From Halosimplex rubrum (GTDB lineage Archaea > Halobacteriota > Halobacteria > Halobacteriales > Haloarculaceae): a stretch of DNA of 64,000 nt. The position numbers and the translations under genes were made by a program. Where the stretch lies: positions 682,001 to 746,000 of the forward strand of contig NZ_CP058910.1 in NCBI RefSeq assembly GCF_013415885.1, in the 5' to 3' direction. Every line of letters starts with the position of its first letter. Position 1 is the stretch's first letter. Positions 35,020 through 42,983 of the stretch are shown here, piece after piece. The notes under the pieces were generated by a model. It was not told where the DNA came from. It did no database searches and worked only from the letters and a program-made list of their open reading frames with translations.

Positions 35020-36312
35020 TCAGTTCGTCGCTTCGTCGATCGCCTGGTCGAGGTCGCCGACGATGTCGTCGACCGATTCCAGCCCGACCGAGAGGCGGAC
35101 CATGTCGTCGGTGACGCCCGCGGCGGCCTTCTCCTCGTCGCTCAGTTGCTGGTGGGTCGTCGAGGCGGGGTGGATGATCAGCGTTTTCGCGTCGCCGACG
35201 TTCGCCAGGAGGGAGGCGATCTCCGTCGATTCGACGGTGGTCCGGGCGGCGTCGTAGCCAGCCTCCAGCCCGAAGGTGATCATCCCGCCGTAGCCGCCGT
35301 CGAGGTACTCGCTCGCCTCGCCGTGGGTCTCGTGGTCGTCGAGGCCCGGGTAGGTGACCCAGGAGACCTCAGGGTGGTCGGAGAGGTGCTCGGCGACGGC
35401 CATCGCGTTCTCGCAGTGGCGGTCCATCCGCATGGGCAGCGACTCCAGACCCTGCATGGTGGTCCAGGAATCGAACGGCGACTGCTGGCAGCCCAGGTCG
35501 CGCAGGCCGCGGGCGACCGCGGCGTAGGTGAACGCGGCGTCGCCGAAGCGCTCGCGGAAGTTGACGCCGTGATACGCGGGGTTCGGCTCGGCGATCTCCG
35601 GGAAGGAGTCGGCGTGCTCGTCCCAGGGGAACGAGCCGCCGTCGACGAGGACGCCGCCGACGGTGGTGCCGTGGCCGTGGATCCACTTTGTGGTGGAGTT
35701 CCACACCAGATCCGCACCGTGGTCGAGCGGCCGGCAGAGATGCGGCGTCGCGAACGTGTTGTCGACGAACAGCGGGACGCCGTGGTCGTGGGCGATGTCG
35801 GCGATGCGTTCGATGTCGGGGGTCACCAGCGCGGGGTTGCCGATGGTCTCGAAGTGGACGTAGGCGGTGTCGTCGTCGATGGCCTCCTCGTAGGCCTCGT
35901 AGTCGAGCGTGTCGACGAACCGCGCCTCGACGCCCATCCGCGGCGCCGTGTGCGTGTAGTAGGTGTAGGTGCCGCCGTACAGCGACGACGCGGTGACGAC
36001 GTTGTCGCCCACGTCCGCGAGCATGAAGGTAGCGAGGTTCAGCGCGGCCATCCCCGAGGACGTGGCGATGGCGGCGGCGCCGTTCTCCAGGGAGGCGATG
36101 CGCTCTTCGAGCATCGCGTTCGTCGGGTTCATCAGCCGCGAGTAGATGTGACCCGGCTTCTCCAGGGCGAACTGCTCGGCGGCGTCGTCGGCGTCGTCGA
36201 AGACGTAGCTCGTGGTCTGATAGATCGGCGGCGCGCGCGCGCCGGTCGCCGCGTCGGGTTCCTCCTGGCCAACGTGCAGTGCTTTGGTCGCCGGGTCCCA
36301 GTCGTCGGACAT
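35020..36312 (-). CDS. O-acetylhomoserine (thiol)-lyase / Cys-Met metabolism PLP enzyme
   Basis: A 430-residue PLP enzyme of the Cys/Met metabolism family, probably forming homocysteine or methionine precursors from O-acetylhomoserine. Motifs: TKALHVGQEEPD at the N-terminus, YSRLMNPTNAMLEERIASLE, SSGMAALNLATFML, VDNTFATPHLCRP, and the PLP lysine in NSTTKWIHGHGTTVGG. The C-terminus carries PASTTHQQLSDEEKAAAGV, LSVGLESVDDIVGDL, typical of MetY/MetZ. Start MSDDWDPATKALHVG. It is convergent with serB. The precise substrate (sulfide donor or cystathionine) cannot be told. Confidence 0.92.
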   Translation of the reverse strand: MSDDWDPATKALHVGQEEPDAATGARAPPIYQTTSYVFDDADDAAEQFALEKPGHIYSRLMNPTNAMLEERIASLENGAAAIATSSGMAALNLATFMLADVGDNVVTASSLYGGTYTYYTHTAPRMGVEARFVDTLDYEAYEEAIDDDTAYVHFETIGNPALVTPDIERIADIAHDHGVPLFVDNTFATPHLCRPLDHGADLVWNSTTKWIHGHGTTVGGVLVDGGSFPWDEHADSFPEIAEPNPAYHGVNFRERFGDAAFTYAAVARGLRDLGCQQSPFDSWTTMQGLESLPMRMDRHCENAMAVAEHLSDHPEVSWVTYPGLDDHETHGEASEYLDGGYGGMITFGLEAGYDAARTTVESTEIASLLANVGDAKTLIIHPASTTHQQLSDEEKAAAGVTDDMVRLSVGLESVDDIVGDLDQAIDEATN

Positions 36313-36503
36313 ACCCCGAACCCACGCCCGCCGACCACATAAGTTCCCCTCAGCGCGGCGAGACCCGCGCGCTGTCAGCGATCGCGGCAGGATTTCGCGC
36401 CGACCGAACGGGTTCGCCGCCGAACTGACGGGGGCTCACCCGCGGACGCCGACCGTCCCGTGTAACGCGCAGTTAAGTCACTGGAAGCCGTTCGTATCCG
36501 GTA

Positions 36504-36800
36504 ATGAGCTCCTCCGGGATCGGATCGCGGCTGGTGACGGCCGTCAGCGCGCACGTGTTGCGGGTCGTCGGCTGCCTCATGATCGCCCTCTCGGTCGGTA
36601 TCGCCGCGGCCAGCGTCTCCACGGACTACGGGCTGGGCGGCGCCAACGCGACCGGTGTGGCCGCGGCCTACACCGCCAACGCGGGAGCGGTCGCCGGCCT
36701 CGTCGAGTTCGCCGCCGCCCATCCGGCCTACCCCGTCGCGGTGCTGGTCGGACTGGTTCTCGTCGCCGCCGGCGATGAAGCGCCGCTGATCGGGAGCTAA
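36504..36800 (+). CDS. Small membrane protein, first of a tandem paralogous pair
   Basis: A 98-residue protein starting MSSSGIGSRLVTAVSAHV. A hydrophobic segment at about 20-40 (VLRVVGCLMIALSVGIAAASV) and another at 75-95 (YPVAVLVGLVLVAAGDEA) flank a glycine/asparagine-rich centre. The motif VEFAAAHPAYPVA is shared with the next gene. Family not recognised; probably a lineage-specific or haloarchaeal membrane family. The tandem arrangement and shared order of segments show origin by duplication. Confidence 0.7.
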   Translation: MSSSGIGSRLVTAVSAHVLRVVGCLMIALSVGIAAASVSTDYGLGGANATGVAAAYTANAGAVAGLVEFAAAHPAYPVAVLVGLVLVAAGDEAPLIGS

Positions 36801-36909
36801 GCCGGTCAATCGACGGGTGTCCCCGCGGCGGTTTGGACCGGTCGATCTGCCACCGACCCGGACCGCGTCTGACGTAGATTTATGCGGTCGTGACGCCTGC
36901 ACACGCTCG

Positions 36910-37206
36910 ATGGCGAGACTCGGTGGCGAAGCCGGAACGGGAACGGTGCTCGACGGGCAGACGCTTCGGATCGCCGGGCTGGTGACGATCGTCTGTTCGG
37001 CGACCGTCACCGCCGCGAGTATCGGCACGTCCCACGGGCTCTCGATCCACAGCCAGTCGACGGCGAACACCGCGCCGGTCGTCGCCGACGTGGGCGCCGC
37101 GACGGCGCTGGTCGAGTTCGCCGCCGCACACCCCGCGTATCCGGTGGCCGCGCTGGTCGGTCTCGTCCTCGTCGTCGCCGGCGAGGAGACGCCGCTGCTC
37201 GGCTGA
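36910..37206 (+). CDS. Small membrane protein, second of the tandem pair
   Basis: A 98-residue paralogue of the gene at 36504, starting MARLGGEAGTGTVLDGQT. Both have the same length and layout: N-terminal hydrophobic segment (LRIAGLVTIVCSATVTAAS), a polar centre with two TA/NA turns, then VEFAAAHPAYPVAALVGLVLVVAGEE. ATG 36910 follows a GATTTATGCGG stretch that may be a TATA element about 30 bases upstream. I chose this start over an upstream in-frame ATG at 36817, which would add 31 residues with no counterpart in the paralogue. Confidence 0.7.
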   Translation: MARLGGEAGTGTVLDGQTLRIAGLVTIVCSATVTAASIGTSHGLSIHSQSTANTAPVVADVGAATALVEFAAAHPAYPVAALVGLVLVVAGEETPLLG

Positions 37207-37265
37207 GACCGGCTCGACCCGAAACGACGGCGTCGCACCCGTCTCACTCTCGGTACTGCGCGGCC

Positions 37266-38927
37266 CTACTCGAAGTCGTGGATGCGCAGGTCCAGCGTGT
37301 CCAGCGAGACGATGGGCGCGAAGCCCACGTCGGGGTCGATGTTGACGCTCTTCTGGAAGTCGGTCTGGGCCTGCCAGCAGCCGGAGTTGATGGCGAGGAC
37401 GTTGTGGTACTTGCCGTATCCCAGCTTGTGGACGTGGCCCGTGTGGAAGACATCGGGCACCGATTCCATGACGAGGTGGTCCTCCTCCTCGGGGGCGAGA
37501 CGGGTCTGCCCGCCGAACTGCGGGGCGACGTGGCGCTTCTTCAGCAGCTGGTACATCGGTTTGTGGGGTTCGTCGTAGCTGGCCTTCTCGTCGGGCAGTT
37601 CGGCGATCACCTCGTCGAGGCTGACGCCGTGGTACATCAGCACGTCGACGCCCTCGACGGTGACGGTGGAGGGGTTGCCCGAGATGCGGGCGTCGTGGGC
37701 GTTCATGATATCCCGGAGTTCCTCGTCGAAGGCCGGCTGGGGTTCGGCCAGGCGGACCGCGTCGTGGTTGCCCGGGATCATGACGATCTCCACGTCCCCG
37801 GGCACCTCCTTGAGGTACTCGCTGAATCGCTCGTACTGCTCGTAGATGTCGACGATGTCGAGTTCCTCGTCCTGGTTCGGGTAGACGCCGACGCCCTCGA
37901 CCATGTCGCCGGCGATGAGGAGATATTCGACCCGGTCGGCGTCGGCGGTGTGGAGCCAGTCGGTGAAGCGGTGCCAGGCGTCGGCCTCGAACTCCTGGCT
38001 GCCGACGTGGACGTCGCTGATGAGCGCCGCCTCGACCTCGCGGTCGGCGGTCGAGGGCTCGTAGGTGCGCGGGATCTCGGGGAAGTACAGCGAGTCGACG
38101 AAGAGGATGCCGCCGTCGTCGGCGAGCGTCCCGTCGACCGCGATCACCTCGTCGAGCAGGAGTTCGTTCACCAGGTCGGCGATGTCGCGGTCTTTCATCA
38201 CCAGACACGGGAACGTCCCGTTGGTGTCTTCGAGCTCGACCAGCCAGTGACCGCTGGCGGTCGAGCGGATGTCCGAGACCATCCCGACCATCGCGGCCTC
38301 GCTGTTGCCCGGCATCGACTCGATGGCGTCGGTCGGCCGGTGGTTGACCCGCCCGCGCAACTGCTTCGAGAGCTTCTCGTAGCGGTCGCGGAACACCGCG
38401 ACGAAATCGGAGTACTCGCCCGTTCCCGTGCTCTGGATGTCGCCCTCGACGGCGACCGACTGCTTCGTGGGGTCGGCCGGCGTCCGTCCGCCACCGGTCG
38501 CCCCCGCCGCGTCCGCCGAACCCGGGTCGGCCGTCGCCGCCTCGCTCTCAGCGGGCGCGACGCCGTCCCCCCTCCCTGCGGACCCCCCCGTTTCGACTGC
38601 AGCGTCCGCATCACCGTCCGACGATTTCGGGGCGCCCGTTCCAGTTGAAACAGAGGGGTCTTCCGTGGAGGGTTCCGTGGTGGTGTCCGCGGTCGGTTCC
38701 GGGTCGGCCCGAGCCGACGAACCACCGGACCGCGAACGGGTCTCGACGGCTTCCTTGACGTGGTCGGCGGTGAGCACGACGGCGTCGTCGGGGACCGTTT
38801 CGAGTGTACGGTCGAGCGCGCCGGCCGGGTCGGAGGTCGAGGCGAGAAGGGTGACCGCCTCGGGTTCGGCGTTGTAGCCCCGCCTGGCGAGTTCGTTGGC
38901 GACGTGGACCGGCGTCTCGAGCGGCAC
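37266..38927 (-). CDS. DNA polymerase D small subunit (DP1), 3'-5' exonuclease
   Basis: Proofreading subunit of archaeal PolD. It has 553 residues from GTG 38927 (VPLETPVHVANELARRG). The calcineurin-type phosphoesterase motifs are in order in the C-terminal half: ISDVHVGS, IAGDMVEG, IPGNHDAV, MYHGVS and HTGHVHKLG. An OB-fold-like part precedes them (VVSDIRSTASGHWLVELEDTNG). Residues 70-160 form a Ser/Thr/Asp/Gly-rich linker. I chose the GTG because it opens the conserved HVANELARRGYNAEPEA segment; an ATG at 39221 would read through the promoter of the neighbouring gene. An ORB-like sequence lies inside the linker part of the coding region. Confidence 0.95.
   Translation of the reverse strand: MPLETPVHVANELARRGYNAEPEAVTLLASTSDPAGALDRTLETVPDDAVVLTADHVKEAVETRSRSGGSSARADPEPTADTTTEPSTEDPSVSTGTGAPKSSDGDADAAVETGGSAGRGDGVAPAESEAATADPGSADAAGATGGGRTPADPTKQSVAVEGDIQSTGTGEYSDFVAVFRDRYEKLSKQLRGRVNHRPTDAIESMPGNSEAAMVGMVSDIRSTASGHWLVELEDTNGTFPCLVMKDRDIADLVNELLLDEVIAVDGTLADDGGILFVDSLYFPEIPRTYEPSTADREVEAALISDVHVGSQEFEADAWHRFTDWLHTADADRVEYLLIAGDMVEGVGVYPNQDEELDIVDIYEQYERFSEYLKEVPGDVEIVMIPGNHDAVRLAEPQPAFDEELRDIMNAHDARISGNPSTVTVEGVDVLMYHGVSLDEVIAELPDEKASYDEPHKPMYQLLKKRHVAPQFGGQTRLAPEEEDHLVMESVPDVFHTGHVHKLGYGKYHNVLAINSGCWQAQTDFQKSVNIDPDVGFAPIVSLDTLDLRIHDFE
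38638..38659 (+). promoter_or_regulatory. ORB-like sequence inside the DP1 gene
   Basis: GTTCCAGTTGAAACAGAGGG followed by GT is close to the origin recognition boxes at 42288 and 42597 (GTTCCAGTTGAAACGAAGGG). It lies within the low-complexity linker of the polymerase subunit gene, so coding constraint there is low. A weaker CCCCCGTTTCGACTGC at about 38585 faces it in the opposite direction. About 3.3 kb from the origin core. Confidence 0.55.
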
Positions 38928-39088
38928 AGTCGGTGATCGGCGGCGGTCCGCAAAAGCGTAGCGAACCCGTCGGCCGGCGGAGCGGGGCGCTCGCCCGAAC
39001 CGATCCCGCCGCGAACGGGAATCGACCGACGGGACCGGGCGGATGCGGGTCAGAACATTCAAACGCCCACTGACCCAACGGGCTGGCA

Positions 39089-40126
39089 ATGAGTCCGCCC
39101 CGCGACGACGAGTCGCCCTCCGAGTCCCCCGACGGACCCGTCCGCGGTAGTGGCTCCGGCGAGGCCGACGACGGTGCTCTCGACGACGGGAACACGGATC
39201 CGGAGCGACCGGGCGGCGCATCGTCCGACCGGGAAGACACCGGCGTCGACGAGGGTCGGGACGCCGAGGCCGACGGGGAGCGAGGGCCGGAGGATCGGAC
39301 CGGAGTTCCGGAGACGGGTGAGAGCGCGGCCGGCGGAACGGAGGCGGGCGTCGCCGTCAACGGCGGCGAGCCGACGGCGGACGCGCCACCGGTTCGACAC
39401 CGCGACGGCGACGAGAGTGAGACCACCGAACGCAGCGGGGTGCGGACCTTCGTGGTGGACGTGGTGTCGAGCGCGCTGGCGGTGTTGCTGGTCGGCGCGC
39501 TGCTGTTCGCGGTCAGCGGGGTGTGGCCCCCGATGGTCGCCATCGAGAGTTCGAGCATGGCGCCGCACATGCAGACCGGCGACCTGGTGTTCGTGATGGA
39601 GGAACAGCGGTTCCCCGGCGACGGCGCAGTCGCCGGCAGCGGTATCGTCACGCTGGAGTCGGGACGGGAGACCGACTACACGATGTTCCAGCGCCCGGGG
39701 GACGTGATCGTCTACAAGCCCGACGGCAACGACGGGACCACGCCGATCATCCACCGGGCGATGTTCTACGTCGAGGAGGGCGAGAACTGGTACGAGGAGG
39801 CCGATCGACAGTCGATCGGCCGTTTCAGCGAGTGCGGGGAGTCGCCGGACGAGGCGCTGCCGTACTGCCCGGCACCGCACGCCGGGTTCATCACGAAAGG
39901 CGACGCCAACGGCGGGTACGACCAGGCGCAGGCGGACCCGCTGAGCGCACCGGTCAAACCCGAGTGGGTCGTCGGCACCGCCGAGGTCCGCGTCCCGAAG
40001 CTCGGGTGTATCCGCCTGCGGAACGAGCGGTGTCTCGGCGGCAGTCGCGCGGCGACCACCGGTACGACGCTCGCGACCGGCACGGCGGATCGGAGCGCAG
40101 TGAATCGGAGCGCAGCCGCTCGGTAA
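39089..40126 (+). CDS. sec11: Archaeal signal peptidase I (Sec11 type)
   Basis: Membrane-bound protease removing signal peptides from Sec-exported proteins. It has 345 residues: an acidic, disordered N-terminus (1-117), one membrane helix (118-145, VVDVVSSALAVLLVGALLFAV), then the catalytic core: IESSSMAPHM with nucleophile S156, PIIHRAMFYV with the catalytic His, and GFITKGDANGGYDQ with the conserved Asp. The C-terminal tail is polar, ending in a GGAGCGCA-type repetitive stretch. The long acidic extension is found in one haloarchaeal Sec11 subtype. It is divergent from the DP1 gene and convergent with orc1. Confidence 0.93.
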   Translation: MSPPRDDESPSESPDGPVRGSGSGEADDGALDDGNTDPERPGGASSDREDTGVDEGRDAEADGERGPEDRTGVPETGESAAGGTEAGVAVNGGEPTADAPPVRHRDGDESETTERSGVRTFVVDVVSSALAVLLVGALLFAVSGVWPPMVAIESSSMAPHMQTGDLVFVMEEQRFPGDGAVAGSGIVTLESGRETDYTMFQRPGDVIVYKPDGNDGTTPIIHRAMFYVEEGENWYEEADRQSIGRFSECGESPDEALPYCPAPHAGFITKGDANGGYDQAQADPLSAPVKPEWVVGTAEVRVPKLGCIRLRNERCLGGSRAATTGTTLATGTADRSAVNRSAAAR

Positions 40127-40162
40127 AGGCGAGTCCTGAGTTCCGAGGGACAGTTCACCGGC

Positions 40163-41941
40163 TCAGCTCGAGTCGTTGTCGAAGCGGGTCTGGACGAACG
40201 GCTGGGTGTCCTCGATGTCGGAGAGCCGCGAGTCCGAGAGGAGCACGGCCTCGGTCTCGTCGATGGGCACCGACAGGGAGATCTCCTTGGTGCGCCCGTA
40301 CCGGCCCTTGCTGACGACGACCGCGTTGACGATCCCGAGCATGTCGAGTTCGGAGATGAGGTCGGTGACCCGCCGCTGCGTGAGGGTGTCGACGTCGATC
40401 TCCTCGCAGAGCCGTTGATAGACGTTGTACACCTCGCCGGTGTTGATGTTGTGGACGCCGTTCTTCTCGAGCATGATGATGGCGAAGAGGACCAGCTTCG
40501 ACTGGGTGGGAAGGGTACGGACGACCTCGACGACGCGGTCGAGTTCGATCTTCTCCTGGGCCTTGCGGACGTGGTCCTCGTCGACGTCGTCGGTCTGGTC
40601 GCGCTCGGCGAGTTCACCGGCGGTCCGCAGGAGGTCGAGCGCGCGGCGGGCGTCGCCGTGTTCCTGGGCGGCGAAGGCCGCACACAGGGGGATCACGTCG
40701 TCGGTCAGCGCGTCGCCCTCGAAGGCGACCTCGGCGCGGTGTTCGAGGATGTCCCGCAGCTGGTTGGCGTCGTAGGGCGGGAAGACGATCTCCTCCTCGC
40801 CGAGGCTGGACTTGACGCGGGGGTCGAGGAAGTCGGTGAACTTCAGGTCGTTCGAGATGCCCATGATCGACACGCGCGAGCGTTCCAGCTCGGAGTTCAT
40901 CCGCGAGAGGTTGTAGAGTGTGTCGTCGCCCGATTTCTCGACGAGCTTGTCGATCTCGTCGAGCATGATGACGACGACCCGCTCGTGGTAGTCGACGGCG
41001 TCGAAGAAGGTGCTGTACACCCGGTCGGTGGGCCAGCCGGTCATCGGGACCTGTTCGAACGACTCGCGGTCGTCCTCGAGTTGCTCGATGCGGTCTTCGA
41101 CGGCGGCGACCGAGTCGTACTCCGTCCCGGCCAGCACCGTCGGGTCCTCGTGTGCGCGCTCGCGCAAGTCTTCGAGGTCGTCGAGTTCCTCGTCGATGAC
41201 CGCCTCGTTCTTCTCGATGAACTTGTTTGCGAGCTGGGCGAGCACGCGGTACTGCGTGTCGGTGACCTCGCAGTTGATGTACTCCACCTCGCAGGGGACT
41301 TCGTACTTCTGGGAGGTCGATTCGAGCTCCGTGCTGACGAACTTCGCGCTGGCCGTCTTGCCGGTCCCCGTCTTCCCGTAGATGAGGATGTTCGAGGGCG
41401 AATCCCCGCGGAGGGCGGTCACGAGGATGGTCGCCATGTTGTTGATCTGCTCCTCGCGATGGGGGAGCTTGCGCGGCGTGTAGGAGGGGCGGAGGACCTC
41501 TTTGTTCTCGAAGATCGGATCGCCGGCCAGCAGGTCGTCGAACAGCCCCTGGGAGGCCTCCTCGGGGTCCTCGGACCCGACATCGTCGAGCATCACTTCG
41601 TCGAGTACCGACGAGTCGACGTCGTCGCCGCTCCCGGAGTCGACATCGACGCCCGACGAATCGACGCCGTCCCGGACGGGCGACGCCGAGTCGGTGTCGA
41701 CGGGGTCCGCTGTCTCGGGATCGAGCGGCTCGTCGTCCGTCGACTCTTCGCCTCCGGCGGTCGGCTTCTCGGTCCCGTCGGCCGACTCCTCCCGGTCCGC
41801 CGACTCCTCCTCGGCGTCGGGTTCCGGTCGCGTTCCGTCCCCACCCGCCGACGAGGGTAGCTGTTCGTCGTCTCCGTCCGCCCCATCCACGAACCGCTGT
41901 GAATCGAGCGTCGTGTCCTGGTCTGTGTCGTCCCCGTTCAT
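40163..41941 (-). CDS. orc1: Origin recognition protein Orc1/Cdc6
   Basis: Initiator that binds origin recognition boxes and loads MCM. From ATG 41941 (MNGDDTDQDT) it has 592 residues. The first 140 are Asp/Glu/Ser-rich and disordered. The AAA+ core follows: Walker A GKTGTGKT (189-196), a VVIMLDEIDKL Walker B, SNDLKFTDFLDPRVKSSL (sensor 1 and the initiator-specific motif region), and ARRALDLLRTAGELA (sensor 2). The C-terminal winged helix (about 505-592, KLVLFAIIMLEKNGVHNINTGE) contacts DNA. A GTG at 42082 would add 47 residues and overlap two ORB-like sites. The gene borders the origin. Confidence 0.96.
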   Translation of the reverse strand: MNGDDTDQDTTLDSQRFVDGADGDDEQLPSSAGGDGTRPEPDAEEESADREESADGTEKPTAGGEESTDDEPLDPETADPVDTDSASPVRDGVDSSGVDVDSGSGDDVDSSVLDEVMLDDVGSEDPEEASQGLFDDLLAGDPIFENKEVLRPSYTPRKLPHREEQINNMATILVTALRGDSPSNILIYGKTGTGKTASAKFVSTELESTSQKYEVPCEVEYINCEVTDTQYRVLAQLANKFIEKNEAVIDEELDDLEDLRERAHEDPTVLAGTEYDSVAAVEDRIEQLEDDRESFEQVPMTGWPTDRVYSTFFDAVDYHERVVVIMLDEIDKLVEKSGDDTLYNLSRMNSELERSRVSIMGISNDLKFTDFLDPRVKSSLGEEEIVFPPYDANQLRDILEHRAEVAFEGDALTDDVIPLCAAFAAQEHGDARRALDLLRTAGELAERDQTDDVDEDHVRKAQEKIELDRVVEVVRTLPTQSKLVLFAIIMLEKNGVHNINTGEVYNVYQRLCEEIDVDTLTQRRVTDLISELDMLGIVNAVVVSKGRYGRTKEISLSVPIDETEAVLLSDSRLSDIEDTQPFVQTRFDNDSS

Positions 41942-41968
41942 CGTAGTCGTTCGAGTACCGCGATACCG

Positions 41969-41991
41969 AACCCCTCTGTTTCGTCTGGAAG
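41969..41991 (-). promoter_or_regulatory. ORB near the orc1 start
   Basis: AACCCCTCTGTTTCGTCTGG AAG on the plus strand reads CTTCCAGACGAAACAGAGGG on the minus strand, matching the ORB core TTCCAnnnGAAACnnAGGGG. It lies 28 bases upstream of the orc1 ATG I prefer, so Orc1 binding there could also autoregulate its own gene. Confidence 0.7.
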
Positions 41992-42287
41992 TGCCGTCGC
42001 GCACCCGCGGAGCGCGACTCATACCGATGATATCACCGCGTTCCGTCGATTCCGACGAGAGCGGCGAGTCCAGTTGAACCACAAGAACCCGTGGTTGATA
42101 CGATATTAAATATTTCGGTGACTATCGCGGGGAGCCCCGCGGCGACGACCGAATCGCCCCGACATACCATTTCAGCCGGGATTATCGAGGGATATCACGA
42201 TGCCAGTGTCGCATCGGTCTGCGGACTCCGCCGGAGACTGCGTCGGACAGGTTCGAATATATCACTGTAGTGTCCGATTTGGCCGAC

Positions 42288-42316
42288 CCACCCCCACCCC
42301 TTCGTTTCGGGTGGAG
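42288..42316 (-). promoter_or_regulatory. ORB, left flank of the unwinding element
   Basis: On the minus strand it reads TCCACCCGAAACGAAGGGGT GGGGGTGG. It is a strong match to the haloarchaeal ORB with its trailing G-rich tail, and is in inverted orientation to the box at 42597. A G-string follows on the inner side (42327-42344). Confidence 0.85.
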
Positions 42317-42357
42317 CGACCAAAAGGAGGGGTGGGGGGGGGGTCAGCGACGAGCGT

Positions 42358-42520
42358 TCGACCCCTATAGAGAGAAAGATTTACTATCTAGACCGTAAAA
42401 CCAAATCCGCACTAGAGAGAAAACAATATTTCGTATAGTTTTGTGTCTAGTTGTAGAGCATCTACGTTCCCTAGTTATGGTGAAATCACTAGAGGTAATC
42501 CTAGACTAGGTCGAAATCAC
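42358..42520. promoter_or_regulatory. AT-rich duplex-unwinding element with CTAG cluster
   Basis: An AT-rich segment inside a very GC-rich genome, lying between the inverted ORBs. It holds seven CTAG tetranucleotides (starts at 42388, 42412, 42447, 42471, 42489, 42501, 42506), an otherwise rare word here, and several A/T runs such as AAAACAATATTTCG and AGTTTTGTGTC. Most likely the site of initial strand opening. Confidence 0.8.
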
Positions 42521-42596
42521 TGAGCCGCATCTCTTTCCGACCCCGGTCCGAGGACACATCCCGACACCGCTCGAACCGCCCCCACGGGTCTCGACC

Positions 42597-42628
42597 GTTC
42601 CAGTTGAAACGAAGGGGTGGGGGTTGGT
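42597..42628 (+). promoter_or_regulatory. ORB, right flank of the unwinding element
   Basis: GTTCCAGTTGAAACGAAGGG GTGGGGGTTGG, the most complete ORB in the window: the dyad TTCCAGTTGAAAC plus the G-rich extension. It faces the box at 42288 across the AT-rich core. Known haloarchaeal origins have the same geometry. Confidence 0.88.
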
Positions 42629-42898
42629 GAAGTTCCGTCGATAAGTCGAGTGGACATGTGACAGCCTGTCGGAGTTCGGGAGTACCGACTCGACTCACCG
42701 ACCCGTCTCCGAGCCGACGGAACCACACCGCGTTCGGCTCGCCGCACACGCTCCGTCGCGCGGGTGACATCCCGTCTCGCCCCGTCCGACATCTATCCGT
42801 CTCGCCCCGTACTATATCTTCCCTGACCGTTTTCGCGAGTGTGCTCGTAACCTGCGGTGACGGAGGCTGAACCGACCGAAATCCGGCAGTAGTATCGG

Positions 42899-42978
42899 AA
42901 TATTTATATATGTCTGACGTAGGCTTAAGTGAGTCGGAGCGGCTTATTCGCTCAGATGCGCCCTCGCGGCGCAGGAGG
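42899..42978 (+). promoter_or_regulatory. oapA promoter and Shine-Dalgarno
   Basis: AATATTTATATATG (42899-42912) is a strong TATA-like element. Transcription would start near 42937, giving a leader of about 45 bases. GGAGG at 42974-42978 sits 5 bases before ATG 42984, so this gene uses a ribosome-binding site rather than leaderless translation. Confidence 0.75.
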
Positions 42979-42983
42979 ATAGG

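Larger units (their letters stand above)
41942..42983. other. Replication origin (oriC1-type) between orc1 and oapA
   Basis: A 1042-base gene-free region between orc1 and oapABC, as at the main origin of other haloarchaea. It contains ORB-like boxes at 41969 and 42288 (minus), 42597 (plus) and a partial at 42068 (plus). The two best boxes (42288 and 42597) face each other across an AT-rich segment (42358-42520), the likely duplex-unwinding element. A G-string (42327-42344) abuts the left box. The rest is two AT-rich promoter areas: GAATATATCAC near 42255, and the oapA promoter near 42899-42912. Confidence 0.9.

Noticed and set aside
37266-39221. DP1 start moved to an ATG at 39221
   Set aside because: The extra 98 codons are low-quality sequence that crosses the neighbouring promoter, and the conserved DP1 N-terminus begins at the GTG at 38927.
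42055-42090. GTCCAGTTGAACCACAAGAA as a full ORB
   Set aside because: It matches only the first half of the box and lacks the GAAACGAAGGGG part. I list it as a partial match in the origin entry only.
38628-42628. Repeated GTTCCAGTTGAAAC motifs as a CRISPR array
   Set aside because: Spacing is irregular over kilobases, orientation alternates and no spacers or cas genes are present. The sites fit origin recognition boxes next to orc1.
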